A stretch of DNA of 64,000 nt, from the NCBI GenBank assembly GCA_965247395.1, contig OZ252012.1, forward strand, positions 1,612,001 through 1,676,000. The letters run 5' to 3'. The position numbers were made by a program, and so were the translations under genes. The DNA comes from CAYRJD01 sp965247395 (lineage in GTDB: Bacteria; Actinomycetota; Acidimicrobiia; Acidimicrobiales; Poriferisodalaceae). Under the pieces are notes generated by a model. It was given only the letters and a program-made list of their open reading frames with translations. It was not told the origin of the DNA and did not search any database. Shown here piece after piece: positions 53,552 to 61,888 of this stretch. Position 1 is the first letter of the stretch, and every line of letters starts with the position of its first letter.

Positions 53552-53920
53552 TTGAAGCGGGACGAGAACGGTCAGGCCACCGCCGAGTTCGCTCTGGTCT
53601 TGCCTTTCTTGGTCGCATTGATGCTGTGCATCGTGCAAGTGGCGTTGGTGGCTAGAGACGCAGTGCTGGTAACGCACGCAGCGCGCGTTGGTGCGCGTGC
53701 CGCAGCGGTAGCCCAGAGCGAGCAAGAGGTTGTGGCGGCGGTGCAAGCGGCCGTGTCGCTGCAGCCGGAGCGGTTGGAGGTGTCGCAGTCGAGAGAGGGC
53801 GGTCTCGTGCGTGTCACGGTGCGCTATCGCAGTGCCACCGAAGTTCCACTGGCGGGCTCATTTATCGGCGATGTGGAACTGAGCGAATCGGTTGCCATGT
53901 GGGATGAACGCCCGAATTAG
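53552..53920 (+). CDS. tadE: TadE-like pseudopilin
   Basis: This protein of about 122 residues has a basic leader (KRDENGQ) and ATAEFALVLPFLVALML, the TadE pattern of a processing site with Glu at +5 followed by one membrane helix. The extracellular part has VTHAARVGARAAAVA and a small beta-rich domain. The start is uncertain: TTG 53552 gives a normal leader, while the frame extends to TTG 53501 inside flp. It closes the Tad locus; no TadG or RcpC is present. Confidence 0.75.
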   Translation: MKRDENGQATAEFALVLPFLVALMLCIVQVALVARDAVLVTHAARVGARAAAVAQSEQEVVAAVQAAVSLQPERLEVSQSREGGLVRVTVRYRSATEVPLAGSFIGDVELSESVAMWDERPN

Positions 53921-53959
53921 AGCCCTCTAAGCGGCCCGCATGAAATTGGATTTGCTTTT

Positions 53960-54071
53960 TGTCTCAATCATGCAGTACAAATACAAATTACATTCTTGTA
54001 GTTACACAAATGTGATTCCTGAATGAACGTAATAAGTAATAAAAATTAAGTAAAGAAAGATAGAGGATGAC
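53960..54071 (+). promoter_or_regulatory. AT-rich leader before a whiB gene
   Basis: About 100 bp before the ATG at 54072 are markedly AT-rich (ACAAATACAAATT, TAATAAAAATTAAG), unlike the surrounding GC-rich DNA. GAGG lies 6-7 nt before the start. Such tracts commonly mark strong or regulated promoters in WhiB genes. No clear -35/-10 pair can be fixed by eye. Confidence 0.4.
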
Positions 54072-54353
54072 ATGGCATTTATCCAAGAACTGGGCGCTCC
54101 TGAAGAAGAGCAAGAGCAGTGGTGGAAATTCGCCAACTGCCTGGGCGTTGAACCAAACCTGTTTTACCCAGAACGTGGCGCAAGCACCCGCGAAGCCAAA
54201 GAGGTCTGCCGTGGTTGTGCAGTGCGTGATGAATGCCTGGAGTACGCAATCAACAACGGCGAGAAGTTCGGTATCTGGGGTGGGCTGAGCGAGCGTGAAC
54301 GCCGCCGTGTTCGTCGCCAGCGACAGATTGCCAAGCGCGCGGCAGCGGTCTAG
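54072..54353 (+). CDS. WhiB-family regulator, second copy
   Basis: This 93-residue WhiB has Cys in FANCLGVE, two in VCRGC and one in DECLEYAI, then GIWGGLSERERRRVRRQ, the turn and basic helix. The WhiB2-like spacing suggests a 4Fe-4S cluster and control of division or stress genes. It has its own AT-rich leader. TatA follows 47 bp downstream. Confidence 0.93.
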   Translation: MAFIQELGAPEEEQEQWWKFANCLGVEPNLFYPERGASTREAKEVCRGCAVRDECLEYAINNGEKFGIWGGLSERERRRVRRQRQIAKRAAAV

Positions 54354-54400
54354 GCCTGAACATTTCCTAAAGCCTGACTACCTCTTGTAGCGTTGTTGGC

Positions 54401-54601
54401 ATGCAAGCAGTGAGTCTCGGAGCACCAGAGCTGTTGATCATCTTGGGGATCGTTTTGCTCTTATTTGGCGGAGCCAAGTTGCCTGCGCTGGCAAGGTCTC
54501 TAGGTAAGGCGCAGCGTGAATTTCGTGAGGGTGTCAGCGACCCGCAAGACGACCCCAGCGACCCTGCATCAAAAGACGAGACCCAGTCGAACAAGGCTTA
54601 G
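54401..54601 (+). CDS. tatA: Twin-arginine translocase subunit TatA
   Basis: This 66-residue protein has a short N-terminal helix (ELLIILGIVLLLFGGAKLP), an amphipathic helix (ALARSLGKAQREF) and an acidic Asp/Ser/Pro tail. FGG-x-KLP is the TatA/E hinge. It forms the export pore for folded Tat substrates. tatB and tatC are not here. The stop lies within a 15-bp tandem duplication (AGTCGAACAAGGC). Confidence 0.9.
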   Translation: MQAVSLGAPELLIILGIVLLLFGGAKLPALARSLGKAQREFREGVSDPQDDPSDPASKDETQSNKA

Positions 54602-54615
54602 TCGAACAAGGCCTA

Positions 54616-54643
54616 GCCGGGCTAGACCGGCGAGCAAATCGCC
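54616..54643. terminator. Back-to-back small hairpins between tatA and a convergent whiB
   Basis: GCCGG-N6-CCGGC (54616-54631) overlaps GGCGA-N5-TCGCC (54629-54643). They lie in the 60 bp separating two convergent genes. There is no T-run, so a bidirectional terminator is only a possibility. Confidence 0.3.
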
Positions 54644-54661
54644 AGCTCGCTAGCTAGTGGT

Positions 54662-55024
54662 TTAGGCCGCCGTTTGTGCCTTAGCCAGCGCCAAGCGTGA
54701 GCGACGCTTCTCGCTGAGAATCCGACGCCGTTGACGCTCAGAAGCACCACCCCACACACCGTGGCTGATGTGATTGCTAAGGGCGTATTCCAAGCACTCG
54801 TCGACGACAGGGCAACCCTTGCAGATTTGCTGCGCAGCTATCACGCCGAGCCCGTCACGCGGAAAGAACACGGAGGGATGTGCGTCGGCGCAATTACCGT
54901 GAGACATCCATTTTGTGGGAAGCAGCTCGGTGTCGAACAAGCCATGCAGCGACTTGTTGCTAGCGCACTCAGCAGTTCCGTGGGTAGGGCGTTGAAGAGT
55001 GATGGTTTCGGTTTCGTGGCTCAT
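54662..55024 (-). CDS. WhiB-family regulator, third copy
   Basis: This 120-residue WhiB has Cys in HGNCADAH, two in ICKGC and one in DECLEYAL, then HGVWGGASERQRRRI and a basic C-terminus. The N-terminal part of about 40 residues is unrelated to the other two. ATG 55024 fits; an in-frame ATG at 55045 would add MTRKRII, whose coding sequence is repeated in inverted orientation at 55153. Confidence 0.92.
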   Translation of the reverse strand: MSHETETITLQRPTHGTAECASNKSLHGLFDTELLPTKWMSHGNCADAHPSVFFPRDGLGVIAAQQICKGCPVVDECLEYALSNHISHGVWGGASERQRRRILSEKRRSRLALAKAQTAA

Positions 55025-55507
55025 GATGATGCGCTTTCTTGTCATCAGTCATAACTCCCCGCGAGGCCACTTGGTTCCCAATTTCACGGACTCTCATCAC
55101 AATCTCATAATCGGCCTCAGGGACAATTTTGGTATTTGTTTGGTATTTGCGCATGACAAGAAAGCGCAGAAAAAGGTCACGCGGTCAAGTCGCTGCGAAA
55201 TGCCTTTATCAACGCTCCGCTTTGCTAGGATTTCGCCACGTGAAGTTGGTTGTACTGCTCGTTTTGTCACACTGGACGCGTTGCGCACTGGTCCCACTAG
55301 CAGCTGGCATATAGATAAATCTCCGCAACCCAAGCCTCGAAATCGAACTGAAAACCCTGGCTCACCCTGCGCCTGATGACACCGTTCTGCACAGACACAG
55401 CCCGCATGAGTTAGCTCTGCGCGAGTCCGATCAGCCCGGTCTCGGCTAGCCCGTCCCTCATCCCCAAACCCACCTAAATACCCGTCACAAATCAAGAGAG
55501 ATTTTTT
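55025..55507. other. 483-bp region with no confident gene
   Basis: This gap separates whiB (minus) from the gene at 55508 (plus). It holds a 16-bp inverted repeat (see 55030-55168) and an uncertain 53-codon plus-strand frame at 55153-55314 with a very basic start (MTRKRRKRS) and a hydrophobic middle, which I do not call as a gene. The right half (55315-55507) is rich in Pro/Arg-type codons in several frames with stops. AAGAGAG stands a few bases before the 55508 start. Confidence 0.5.
55030..55168. repeat. 16-bp inverted repeat flanking the whiB upstream region
   Basis: TGCGCTTTCTTGTCAT (55030-55045) and its exact reverse complement ATGACAAGAAAGCGCA (55153-55168) are separated by 107 bp. Each arm reads outward as a start codon plus MTRKR, towards whiB on the minus strand and towards a 53-codon frame on the plus strand. 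This could be an operator pair or a copied gene start. Confidence 0.85.
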
Positions 55508-55792
55508 ATGTCGTATAACGAGCCGGAATCCGAAGAGCGCCTTCCACCCGAAGTCGGAGTGTGTGTCGTGTATCTAGGGCCAGTCGCTCCTCACTGGGAG
55601 GTCGAAGGTCTTTACGGAGACCAGGCCGAAATTGACGACTTCCGCCGCCGCACCTTGGCGAGGCTGCAGCTGTTGCCACCCCACGACCCACAGTTCGGTC
55701 GTAACCAGGCACGCGTAGAACGCGACGCGGAGAGAGACAACTTTGAGTTGCGTTGGAATCTCGAAGTTTCCGAGAGCGACCAAAGGGAGTAA
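55508..55792 (+). CDS. Conserved-looking hypothetical protein upstream of pstS
   Basis: This 94-residue soluble protein is acidic overall with a short hydrophobic strand (VGVCVVYLGP near residue 16) and a charged C-terminal half rich in Arg/Asp/Glu/Gln. I do not recognise a family. Its TAA is followed directly by the GTG of pstS, so it is probably translated with the phosphate operon. An AAGAGAG site precedes the ATG. Confidence 0.55.
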   Translation: MSYNEPESEERLPPEVGVCVVYLGPVAPHWEVEGLYGDQAEIDDFRRRTLARLQLLPPHDPQFGRNQARVERDAERDNFELRWNLEVSESDQRE

Positions 55793-56869
55793 GTGCCCTC
55801 CAATGCCACTAACGAACGCATTCGTTGGCGCCCGCCGACCTTTGCGTTTGCTTTGCTTGCAGCGTTCGTTCTGCTCGCTGCGTCTTGCGGCGGCGGTGAT
55901 GGAAACGCCAACACCAACGCGTCTTCGGACAACAACGGTGGCGCAATCTCAGGATCGCTTTTTGTGACCGGTTCGTCCACGGTTGAGCCGATCATAAATC
56001 TGCTGGCTGAGGCGTTTGGTGCGCAACATTCCGGCGTTGCTATCGCAGTCGCAGGACCGGGTTCGGGCGACGGGCACCGTTCGGCTTGTGCGGGTGAGGC
56101 ACCCATCTGGAGCAGTTCGCGTCAGATCAGAGAACTCGAGATCGAATGCTTGACCGAGGCCGGTATTGAATTCATTGAGTTGCGTGTTGGGATAGACGGC
56201 ATCTCCGTGATTACCTCAGTTGAGAATGACACGCTGGGCTGCGTGAGCTTCGCCGACCTCTACAGCCTCGTAGGAATTGAGTCAACGGGCTTTGCCGACT
56301 GGACCGATGCCAACCAGCTCAACTCCGAGGTGGGCGGTAACGGCCCGTTCACCGGCGGCACCTTGGACATTTTTGCGCCAGGTGAAGAGTCCGGAACGTT
56401 TGACAGCTTTAGTGAGATAGTTCTAGAAGACGTCTGGGAATCACGCGTCGAGCAAGGCAGCGCCTCCGCCGATTATGCGGTACGTCCCGACTACCAGGCT
56501 GCGGCCAACGACAACGTGATTATTGACGGCATCGCGGGCAACCAATACAGCCTCGGCTGGGTTGGGTTTGCCTTCGCGGATGAAAACCGCAACAGCGTCA
56601 AGCTGCTTGAGGTCGACGGCGGCGATGGCTGCGTGGCGCCCACGCCTGAGACCATTGCATCAGCGCAGTTCCCAATCAGTCGTTTTTTGTACACCTACAT
56701 CGATGTCGCACAAGCCGATCAGCCAGCAATAGCTGCCTTCGTCGACTTCATGCTCTCCGATGAAGGGCAGCAATATGTTGTTGAGGCTGGCTACGTAAGG
56801 GTCGCTGCGGAGGATCTTGAAAAATCACGCAGCAACTGGAACAACCGCACAACCGGCAGCAATTTCTAG
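55793..56869 (+). CDS. pstS: Phosphate-binding lipoprotein PstS
   Basis: This 358-residue protein has a signal peptide with lipobox LLAASC near residue 32 and an Asn/Gly-rich linker. The binding domain has GSLFVTGSSTVEPI near 53, the GPGSGDGH phosphate loop near 87, APGEESGTFDSF near 198 and NQYSLGWVGFAF near 249. It captures phosphate for PstCAB. GTG start abuts the preceding stop. Confidence 0.93.
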   Translation: MPSNATNERIRWRPPTFAFALLAAFVLLAASCGGGDGNANTNASSDNNGGAISGSLFVTGSSTVEPIINLLAEAFGAQHSGVAIAVAGPGSGDGHRSACAGEAPIWSSSRQIRELEIECLTEAGIEFIELRVGIDGISVITSVENDTLGCVSFADLYSLVGIESTGFADWTDANQLNSEVGGNGPFTGGTLDIFAPGEESGTFDSFSEIVLEDVWESRVEQGSASADYAVRPDYQAAANDNVIIDGIAGNQYSLGWVGFAFADENRNSVKLLEVDGGDGCVAPTPETIASAQFPISRFLYTYIDVAQADQPAIAAFVDFMLSDEGQQYVVEAGYVRVAAEDLEKSRSNWNNRTTGSNF

Positions 56870-56894
56870 CGCAAGATCAAAAAGTGTCTGTTCT

Positions 56895-57818
56895 ATGAGT
56901 CAGGTATTGGTGGCTGCAGACCTGCAGACCGCTCGAAAACGTCGTACCCGTTCGGCGCTGGCGAAGTGGTTTTTCTTTGCCAGCGCCGGGGTCACTGTGC
57001 TCATCAGCGTTGCGATTATTTGGACGCTCACAAGCGAAGCCTGGACCTTCGTCAGTGGGGTGGCGTTTGGCCAACTAAACACCATCGGCTGGTTCCCCCG
57101 CCGCGGTTTGTTTGATATCGGCACTCTGCTGTTGAACTCGATACAGATTTCGGCCATCGCCATGCTGGTGGCGGTGCCCTCAGGGCTAGGTGCTGCGATC
57201 TATCTGTCCGAGTACGCCAAACCGCGTGTACGCCGTGTAATGAAGCCCACTCTGGAGATGCTGGCCAGTGTGCCAAGCGTGGTGCTGGGCCTGTTTGCGA
57301 TCAGCTTCATCACGCCGCACTTGCTTTCTCCGTTGATCTCCGAACTTAACTTTTTTAACAAACTGGCTTCGGGCATTGCCGTCGGTTTATTGGTGATTCC
57401 TCTGATTGCATCAATTTCTGAGGATGCTTTACGAGCGGTGCCATTAGCCCTGCGTGAAGCGTCGTCAGGTCTAGGTGCGCGCAAGGTAACAACGTCGATC
57501 CGGGTGGTGCTACCAGCGGCGATATCCGGGCTGATGGCGGCCATCGTGGTTGGGTTTAGCCGCGCCATCGGCGAAACGATGGTGGTGACCATCGCTTCAG
57601 GTGGCGGCGACACCTCGCTGTTCAACGCCAATCCGTTAGCACCGGGCGGAACTATTACATCGGCCATGGCTTCGCTCGGTTTGGGCACCGACCAAGTGGC
57701 TGGTAACAACCTGGCCTTTCAAAGCCTGTTCTTCTTGGGGGCGATGTTGTTCGTGATCACTCTGGTGCTCAACATGTTCGGCAACATGGTGGTGAACAGA
57801 TTGCGTGAGCGTTACTGA
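56895..57818 (+). CDS. pstC: Phosphate ABC transporter permease PstC
   Basis: This permease of about 307 residues has six helices: one N-terminal helix, then the BPD permease domain with LAVPSGLGAAIYLSEYA-like segment near 100 and the EAA-type loop PLALREASSGLGARK near 195. ATG 56895 fits the family N-terminus; the longer frame overlaps pstS. It overlaps pstA by one base. Confidence 0.93.
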   Translation: MSQVLVAADLQTARKRRTRSALAKWFFFASAGVTVLISVAIIWTLTSEAWTFVSGVAFGQLNTIGWFPRRGLFDIGTLLLNSIQISAIAMLVAVPSGLGAAIYLSEYAKPRVRRVMKPTLEMLASVPSVVLGLFAISFITPHLLSPLISELNFFNKLASGIAVGLLVIPLIASISEDALRAVPLALREASSGLGARKVTTSIRVVLPAAISGLMAAIVVGFSRAIGETMVVTIASGGGDTSLFNANPLAPGGTITSAMASLGLGTDQVAGNNLAFQSLFFLGAMLFVITLVLNMFGNMVVNRLRERY

Positions 57819-58756
57819 TGGTTGCTCTAGCTACTCCCGCAACTATTGCGCAGCAGACGGCTGAGCGGCTAAAGGCTCGCCCGCACGCCGACGTGGCCGG
57901 GGGACTGTTCCGATGGATGTTGATCGCAGCCACGCTTTTTGCAACCGGGTTCTTGGCTCTGCTGCTGGTTGTCATGCTCGTCGGCGGTTGGGATGTGCTG
58001 GTTAGTCGTCCGTGGGATTTTGTTACATCGGGCTTTTCCCAGACCTCACCAGAAGTAACTGGCATCTGGCATGGTGTCATCGGCTCGCTACAGCTGGCGT
58101 TCATAACAGCCGTGTTTTCGGTGCCGGTTGGAGTAGCTACAGCGGTGTACTTAGTGGAATACGCCGAAGGCTCACGCTTTGCTCGCCTAGTAGAGCTAAA
58201 CATCCGCAACCTGGCGGGTGTCCCCGCAATCGTTTACGGCATGCTCGGCTTGGCGGTGTTTGTAAGCGCCCTGTCGGGTTTTACAAATGGCAAAACCGTT
58301 GTCGCGGCAAGTTTGACAATGTCTGCGATGGTGTTACCGATCATCGTGGTTACCACGGTGGAGGGGTTAAAGGCGGTGCCCTCGGGAATCCGCGAGGCCG
58401 CCTACGCAGTGGGTGCAACCAAGTGGGAGGTGGTGTCGCGTCAAGTACTGCCGGCGGCTTTGTCAACCATCTTCACCGGCACAGTGCTAGCGCTGGCGCG
58501 TGCCTTGGGCGAGGCCGCGCCGCTGATCATCGTGGGTGCGGCCACAGGCTTTATGCAGTTTGGCGATGCCAACGCCGCTGAGACTTTCTTTGGGCCGTTC
58601 ACTGCGTTGCCGGTTTTGATATTCAACTTCGCCCGACAGCCCGGAGCTGATTGGCGTGCCGTCGCTGCGGCCGCCAGCGTTTTGATTCTTGTGTTGGTTC
58701 TGCTGGTAAATGGCGTTGCTATTTACCTACGCAATCGATTTGAAAAGAAGTGGTAA
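57818..58756 (+). CDS. pstA: Phosphate ABC transporter permease PstA
   Basis: This 312-residue permease has six helices. VPVGVATAVYLVEYAEGSRF is near residue 103 and the ATP-ase contact loop VPSGIREAAYAVGATKWEV near 187. It forms the channel with PstC. The start overlaps pstC (TGATG), so translation is coupled. Confidence 0.94.
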   Translation: MVALATPATIAQQTAERLKARPHADVAGGLFRWMLIAATLFATGFLALLLVVMLVGGWDVLVSRPWDFVTSGFSQTSPEVTGIWHGVIGSLQLAFITAVFSVPVGVATAVYLVEYAEGSRFARLVELNIRNLAGVPAIVYGMLGLAVFVSALSGFTNGKTVVAASLTMSAMVLPIIVVTTVEGLKAVPSGIREAAYAVGATKWEVVSRQVLPAALSTIFTGTVLALARALGEAAPLIIVGAATGFMQFGDANAAETFFGPFTALPVLIFNFARQPGADWRAVAAAASVLILVLVLLVNGVAIYLRNRFEKKW

Positions 58757-58757
58757 T

Positions 58758-59639
58758 TTGCGCGCGGCTACAGCCTTGCAGGCACCAGGCCCAGAGACAC
58801 TAGACACTGCCACTGAGACCGGAAGCGGGACTGAAGTTTTGTCCGAAGCTGCGACACAACCAGATTTGGTGTTCCAGGTAAGCAACCTGAACGCCTACTA
58901 CGGCACCTTTCAGGCGCTCAGCAACGTCGACATGGATATCGCTCACCATCAGGTAACCGCTTTCATCGGTCCATCAGGTTGCGGCAAGTCGACCTACTTG
59001 CGCTGTTTCAACCGCATGAATGACTTGGTCGAAGGTGCTCGCATAGAGGGCGATCTCCGGTATTACGACGTAGATCTGTATGACGAAGCCGTTGATCCGG
59101 TTGAGGTTCGCCGCCGCATCGGAATGGTTTTTCAAAAACCCAATCCCTTCCCTAAGTCCGTCTTTGACAATGTGGCCTACGGGGCACGCCTCAGCGGTTT
59201 ATCTAAGAGCGAGATCAACGATGTGGTGGAGAGCTCTCTGCAACGTGCTGCTCTCTGGGATGAAGTGAAGGATCGCCTTAAGGCATCTGCTTACGGGTTG
59301 TCCGGCGGACAGCAGCAGCGGTTGTGCATAGCCCGTGCGATTGCCGTGGAACCCGACGTGTTGCTGATGGATGAGCCGTGCTCGGCGCTAGACCCGATCG
59401 CTACCTCACGCATCGAAGAGCTGATTACCGAACTCAAGAGCGACTACACCATTTTGATTGTCACCCACAACATGCAGCAGGCCGCTCGCATCTCAGATCA
59501 AACAGCGTTTTTCACGGTAAATCCTGACAGCGATCACACTCGCACAGGCCGACTGGTGGAGTTCGGCCAGACCAGCGCAATTTTCACCAACCCTGAGCAC
59601 CCCAGCACCGAGGCGTACATCACCGGCCGCATGGGTTGA
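58758..59639 (+). CDS. pstB: Phosphate ABC transporter ATPase PstB
   Basis: This ATPase of about 293 residues has Walker A FIGPSGCGKSTYLRC near residue 71, Q-loop GMVFQKPNPFP near 122, signature YGLSGGQQQRLCIARA near 180 and Walker B VLLMDEPCSALDP. A Thr/Glu/Ala-rich N-terminal extension of about 35 residues precedes the domain. TTG 58758 starts one base after the pstA stop; a GTG at 58710 lies inside pstA. Confidence 0.92.
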   Translation: MRAATALQAPGPETLDTATETGSGTEVLSEAATQPDLVFQVSNLNAYYGTFQALSNVDMDIAHHQVTAFIGPSGCGKSTYLRCFNRMNDLVEGARIEGDLRYYDVDLYDEAVDPVEVRRRIGMVFQKPNPFPKSVFDNVAYGARLSGLSKSEINDVVESSLQRAALWDEVKDRLKASAYGLSGGQQQRLCIARAIAVEPDVLLMDEPCSALDPIATSRIEELITELKSDYTILIVTHNMQQAARISDQTAFFTVNPDSDHTRTGRLVEFGQTSAIFTNPEHPSTEAYITGRMG

Positions 59640-59729
59640 GCCAGCGTTAAGTTGAGCAAGCACAGCCGGGCTTTCGTTGTAACTTGAATTAGCGGCTCTT
59701 GATGAGCCCTAACCAATGAAACTTGATCT

Positions 59730-60479
59730 ATGAGTGCCGACGACCTGCGAACCGATCTTCAGGTCTTGCTAGATGAGGTTCGCTCAGATCTGGTGCAAAT
59801 GGCCTCGTTGGTTACGGAAGGGGTTGGTGTGGTAACCCAAGCGTTGGTAAGCAACGACATGGAGACTGCCGAAGCTGTTATTGCTGCGGACGACGCATTG
59901 GATCTGCTCAATATGGACGCCGAAGAAAAGTGCTTTCAAATTCTGGCGCTGCAGCAACCGGTCGCGATCGATCTACGCACCGTTCTGACCGATCTGCACA
60001 TGGTCGGCGATCTTGAGCGCAGCGGCGATCTGGTGACCAACATCGCAAAGGCCATTGGTCGTGTCGCTGGTGTTTCGCTATCGCAGGAGATCATCGATCT
60101 GATTAAGCAAATGGGCGAGCAAGCGGCTCACCTCACGACCATAGCGATTACGTCTTACGACAACAGCGACGCAGACATGGCGGCAACGGTCGGCGACCTC
60201 GACGATGTGCTTGATGAGCTGCAGCGCAAGTACCTGGAGCAGGTGTTTAGTAACAGCAAGCATGGTGAGATAACAATCCAGCAGGCCGTGCAGCTTGCAG
60301 TGGTCGGCCGGTTTTATGAGCGCATTGGTGACCATGCGGTAAATATCGCCGAGCGGGTTTTGTTCCTGGTTACTGGCTCGTTGCCAGAGCATTCAGGAGC
60401 CGAACGAGCGCGCGCCCTTCGTGACCAACAGCAACAAGGTGGCGCGCAGCAGCAAGGCCAGCCCCCTGATCAACGGTGA
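59730..60479 (+). CDS. phoU: Phosphate transport regulator PhoU
   Basis: This 249-residue protein consists of two three-helix PhoU repeats. DLERSGDLVTNIAKAI near residue 93 and the second copy RIGDHAVNIAERV near 193 carry the metal-binding acidic pattern. It tempers PstSCAB activity and phosphate signalling. A Gln-rich tail (QQQQGGAQQQGQ) ends the protein and overlaps the next gene by 59 bp. It follows pstB after 90 bp. Confidence 0.92.
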   Translation: MSADDLRTDLQVLLDEVRSDLVQMASLVTEGVGVVTQALVSNDMETAEAVIAADDALDLLNMDAEEKCFQILALQQPVAIDLRTVLTDLHMVGDLERSGDLVTNIAKAIGRVAGVSLSQEIIDLIKQMGEQAAHLTTIAITSYDNSDADMAATVGDLDDVLDELQRKYLEQVFSNSKHGEITIQQAVQLAVVGRFYERIGDHAVNIAERVLFLVTGSLPEHSGAERARALRDQQQQGGAQQQGQPPDQR

Positions 60480-61845
60480 AGAGCCCGTAGAAGGTTTTGA
60501 CGAAGCGTCAACTAGGCCTGAACCAGCTGAGCCTGTACCAACCGGGCACGCATCTCATAGTCGCGTTGGTGGATATGTCTTGCAACCGTTTCGTTGGTTG
60601 GTGCGAGCGCAACTCCTGTCGGCCGGCGGCGATGCTCTAGTAGCGATCGCCTTAGCCGGGAGCCTGTTCTTTACGCTTGACCCGAGTGCCGCGCGTTCGC
60701 GTGTAGCGCTGTATTTGGTGTTCACCATGGCGCCTTTTGCGGTAATAGCCCCGCTGATCGGACCGATCATCGACCGGCACGCAGCGGGACGACGAGCGCT
60801 GATCATCACTACCGCCGCTGGCCGGGCGGTGATGGCTCTGTTGATGATCCGCGACCTTGACTCGCTGTTTCTTTTTCCCGAAGCGTTTGCGGCACTGGTG
60901 CTGGGCAAGACCTATCACGTCTCCAAAACTGCTGCAGTGCCAGGCCTGGTGCGACACGAGTCGGAACTGGTGGAGGCCAATGCAAAGTTGGTGCTGGTGT
61001 CCGGCATTGGAGGGTTTCTGGTGGTGGTGCCAGGCCTGCTGCTGAGTTTGGCTGGCTCTCGCTGGGTGCTTGGTTTGGCGGCCGTCGTGTATGTGGCCAT
61101 GGTGTGGCCAGCCGCGCGCGTCCGTTACACCCCCGGCAACCTTGGCCGTGCACCCCTGTTTGGGAGTGAGCCCTCCAGGGAACATGCACCGCGTGTCTTA
61201 TTAGCGGCATCGGCCACGACCGTGCTGCGTTCAATGAACGGGTTCGCCCTGTTCTTGGTGGCGTTCTGGTTGCGCTACAACGATGCACCCACCGTCTGGT
61301 TTGGTGTGATGGTGGGGCTCAGCGGCATCGGTGCTGTCTTAGGAGCGTTGCTAGCACCGAGGCTCCGACATCGGGTTAGCGAAGATCTGTTGGTGGCTGC
61401 CTCACTAGCGATGACGAGCGCTGCGGCTGCGGCTGCTTTGTTTGTGGCTGATTCGGACTGGGGTCAGCGCCTAGCAGCGGCAGGCGTGCTTGGCGTCATC
61501 GGCTTGGCCTCATCAATGGGGAAGCTGAGCTTTGACGCCATCGCGCAGCATGGTGTTCCTCAGGCAAACCAGGGCCGAATGTTTGCCAAGTTTGAGACCA
61601 GGTTTCAACTGAGTTGGGTAGTTGGCGCGATTTTGCCGGTTGTGATTTCGTCTTCGTTTTTGCCGCTGCGAGCAGGATTATTAACGGTGGTCATAGTTAC
61701 CGCAGTGGGGACGGTGATGTACCTGCTCGGCCGGATAGCCGTGGCGCGCGGCAAGCGCACGCCGGGTCAGCAGTTTGTTAGCTGGGCGCGATCGGAGCAG
61801 CTCAGAAACAAATTCCGCAGAACGCCTCCTAATGACCGCTCATGA
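60421..61845 (+). CDS. Major facilitator superfamily transporter
   Basis: This 474-residue carrier has about 12 membrane helices from residue 58. The cytoplasmic loop after helix 2 contains IDRHAAGRRA, an MFS motif-A-like segment, and a helix has GLSGIGAVLGALLAPRLRHRV near 300. A hydrophilic N-terminal leader of about 50 residues is encoded partly inside phoU. GTG 60421 gives the longest form; later starts are possible. Substrate unknown, and linkage to the phosphate operon may be accidental. Confidence 0.78.
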   Translation: MTNSNKVARSSKASPLINGEEPVEGFDEASTRPEPAEPVPTGHASHSRVGGYVLQPFRWLVRAQLLSAGGDALVAIALAGSLFFTLDPSAARSRVALYLVFTMAPFAVIAPLIGPIIDRHAAGRRALIITTAAGRAVMALLMIRDLDSLFLFPEAFAALVLGKTYHVSKTAAVPGLVRHESELVEANAKLVLVSGIGGFLVVVPGLLLSLAGSRWVLGLAAVVYVAMVWPAARVRYTPGNLGRAPLFGSEPSREHAPRVLLAASATTVLRSMNGFALFLVAFWLRYNDAPTVWFGVMVGLSGIGAVLGALLAPRLRHRVSEDLLVAASLAMTSAAAAAALFVADSDWGQRLAAAGVLGVIGLASSMGKLSFDAIAQHGVPQANQGRMFAKFETRFQLSWVVGAILPVVISSSFLPLRAGLLTVVIVTAVGTVMYLLGRIAVARGKRTPGQQFVSWARSEQLRNKFRRTPPNDRS

Positions 61846-61888
61846 AACGGTCCTATGACTACTAATTAGCCCATCAGCGGCGCAGTCG

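Noticed and set aside
55153..55314. 53-codon plus-strand gene MTRKRRKRS...
   Set aside because: No ribosome site is visible and the start is a copy of the whiB leader; composition alone does not support a protein, so it is kept only as a possibility in the findings.
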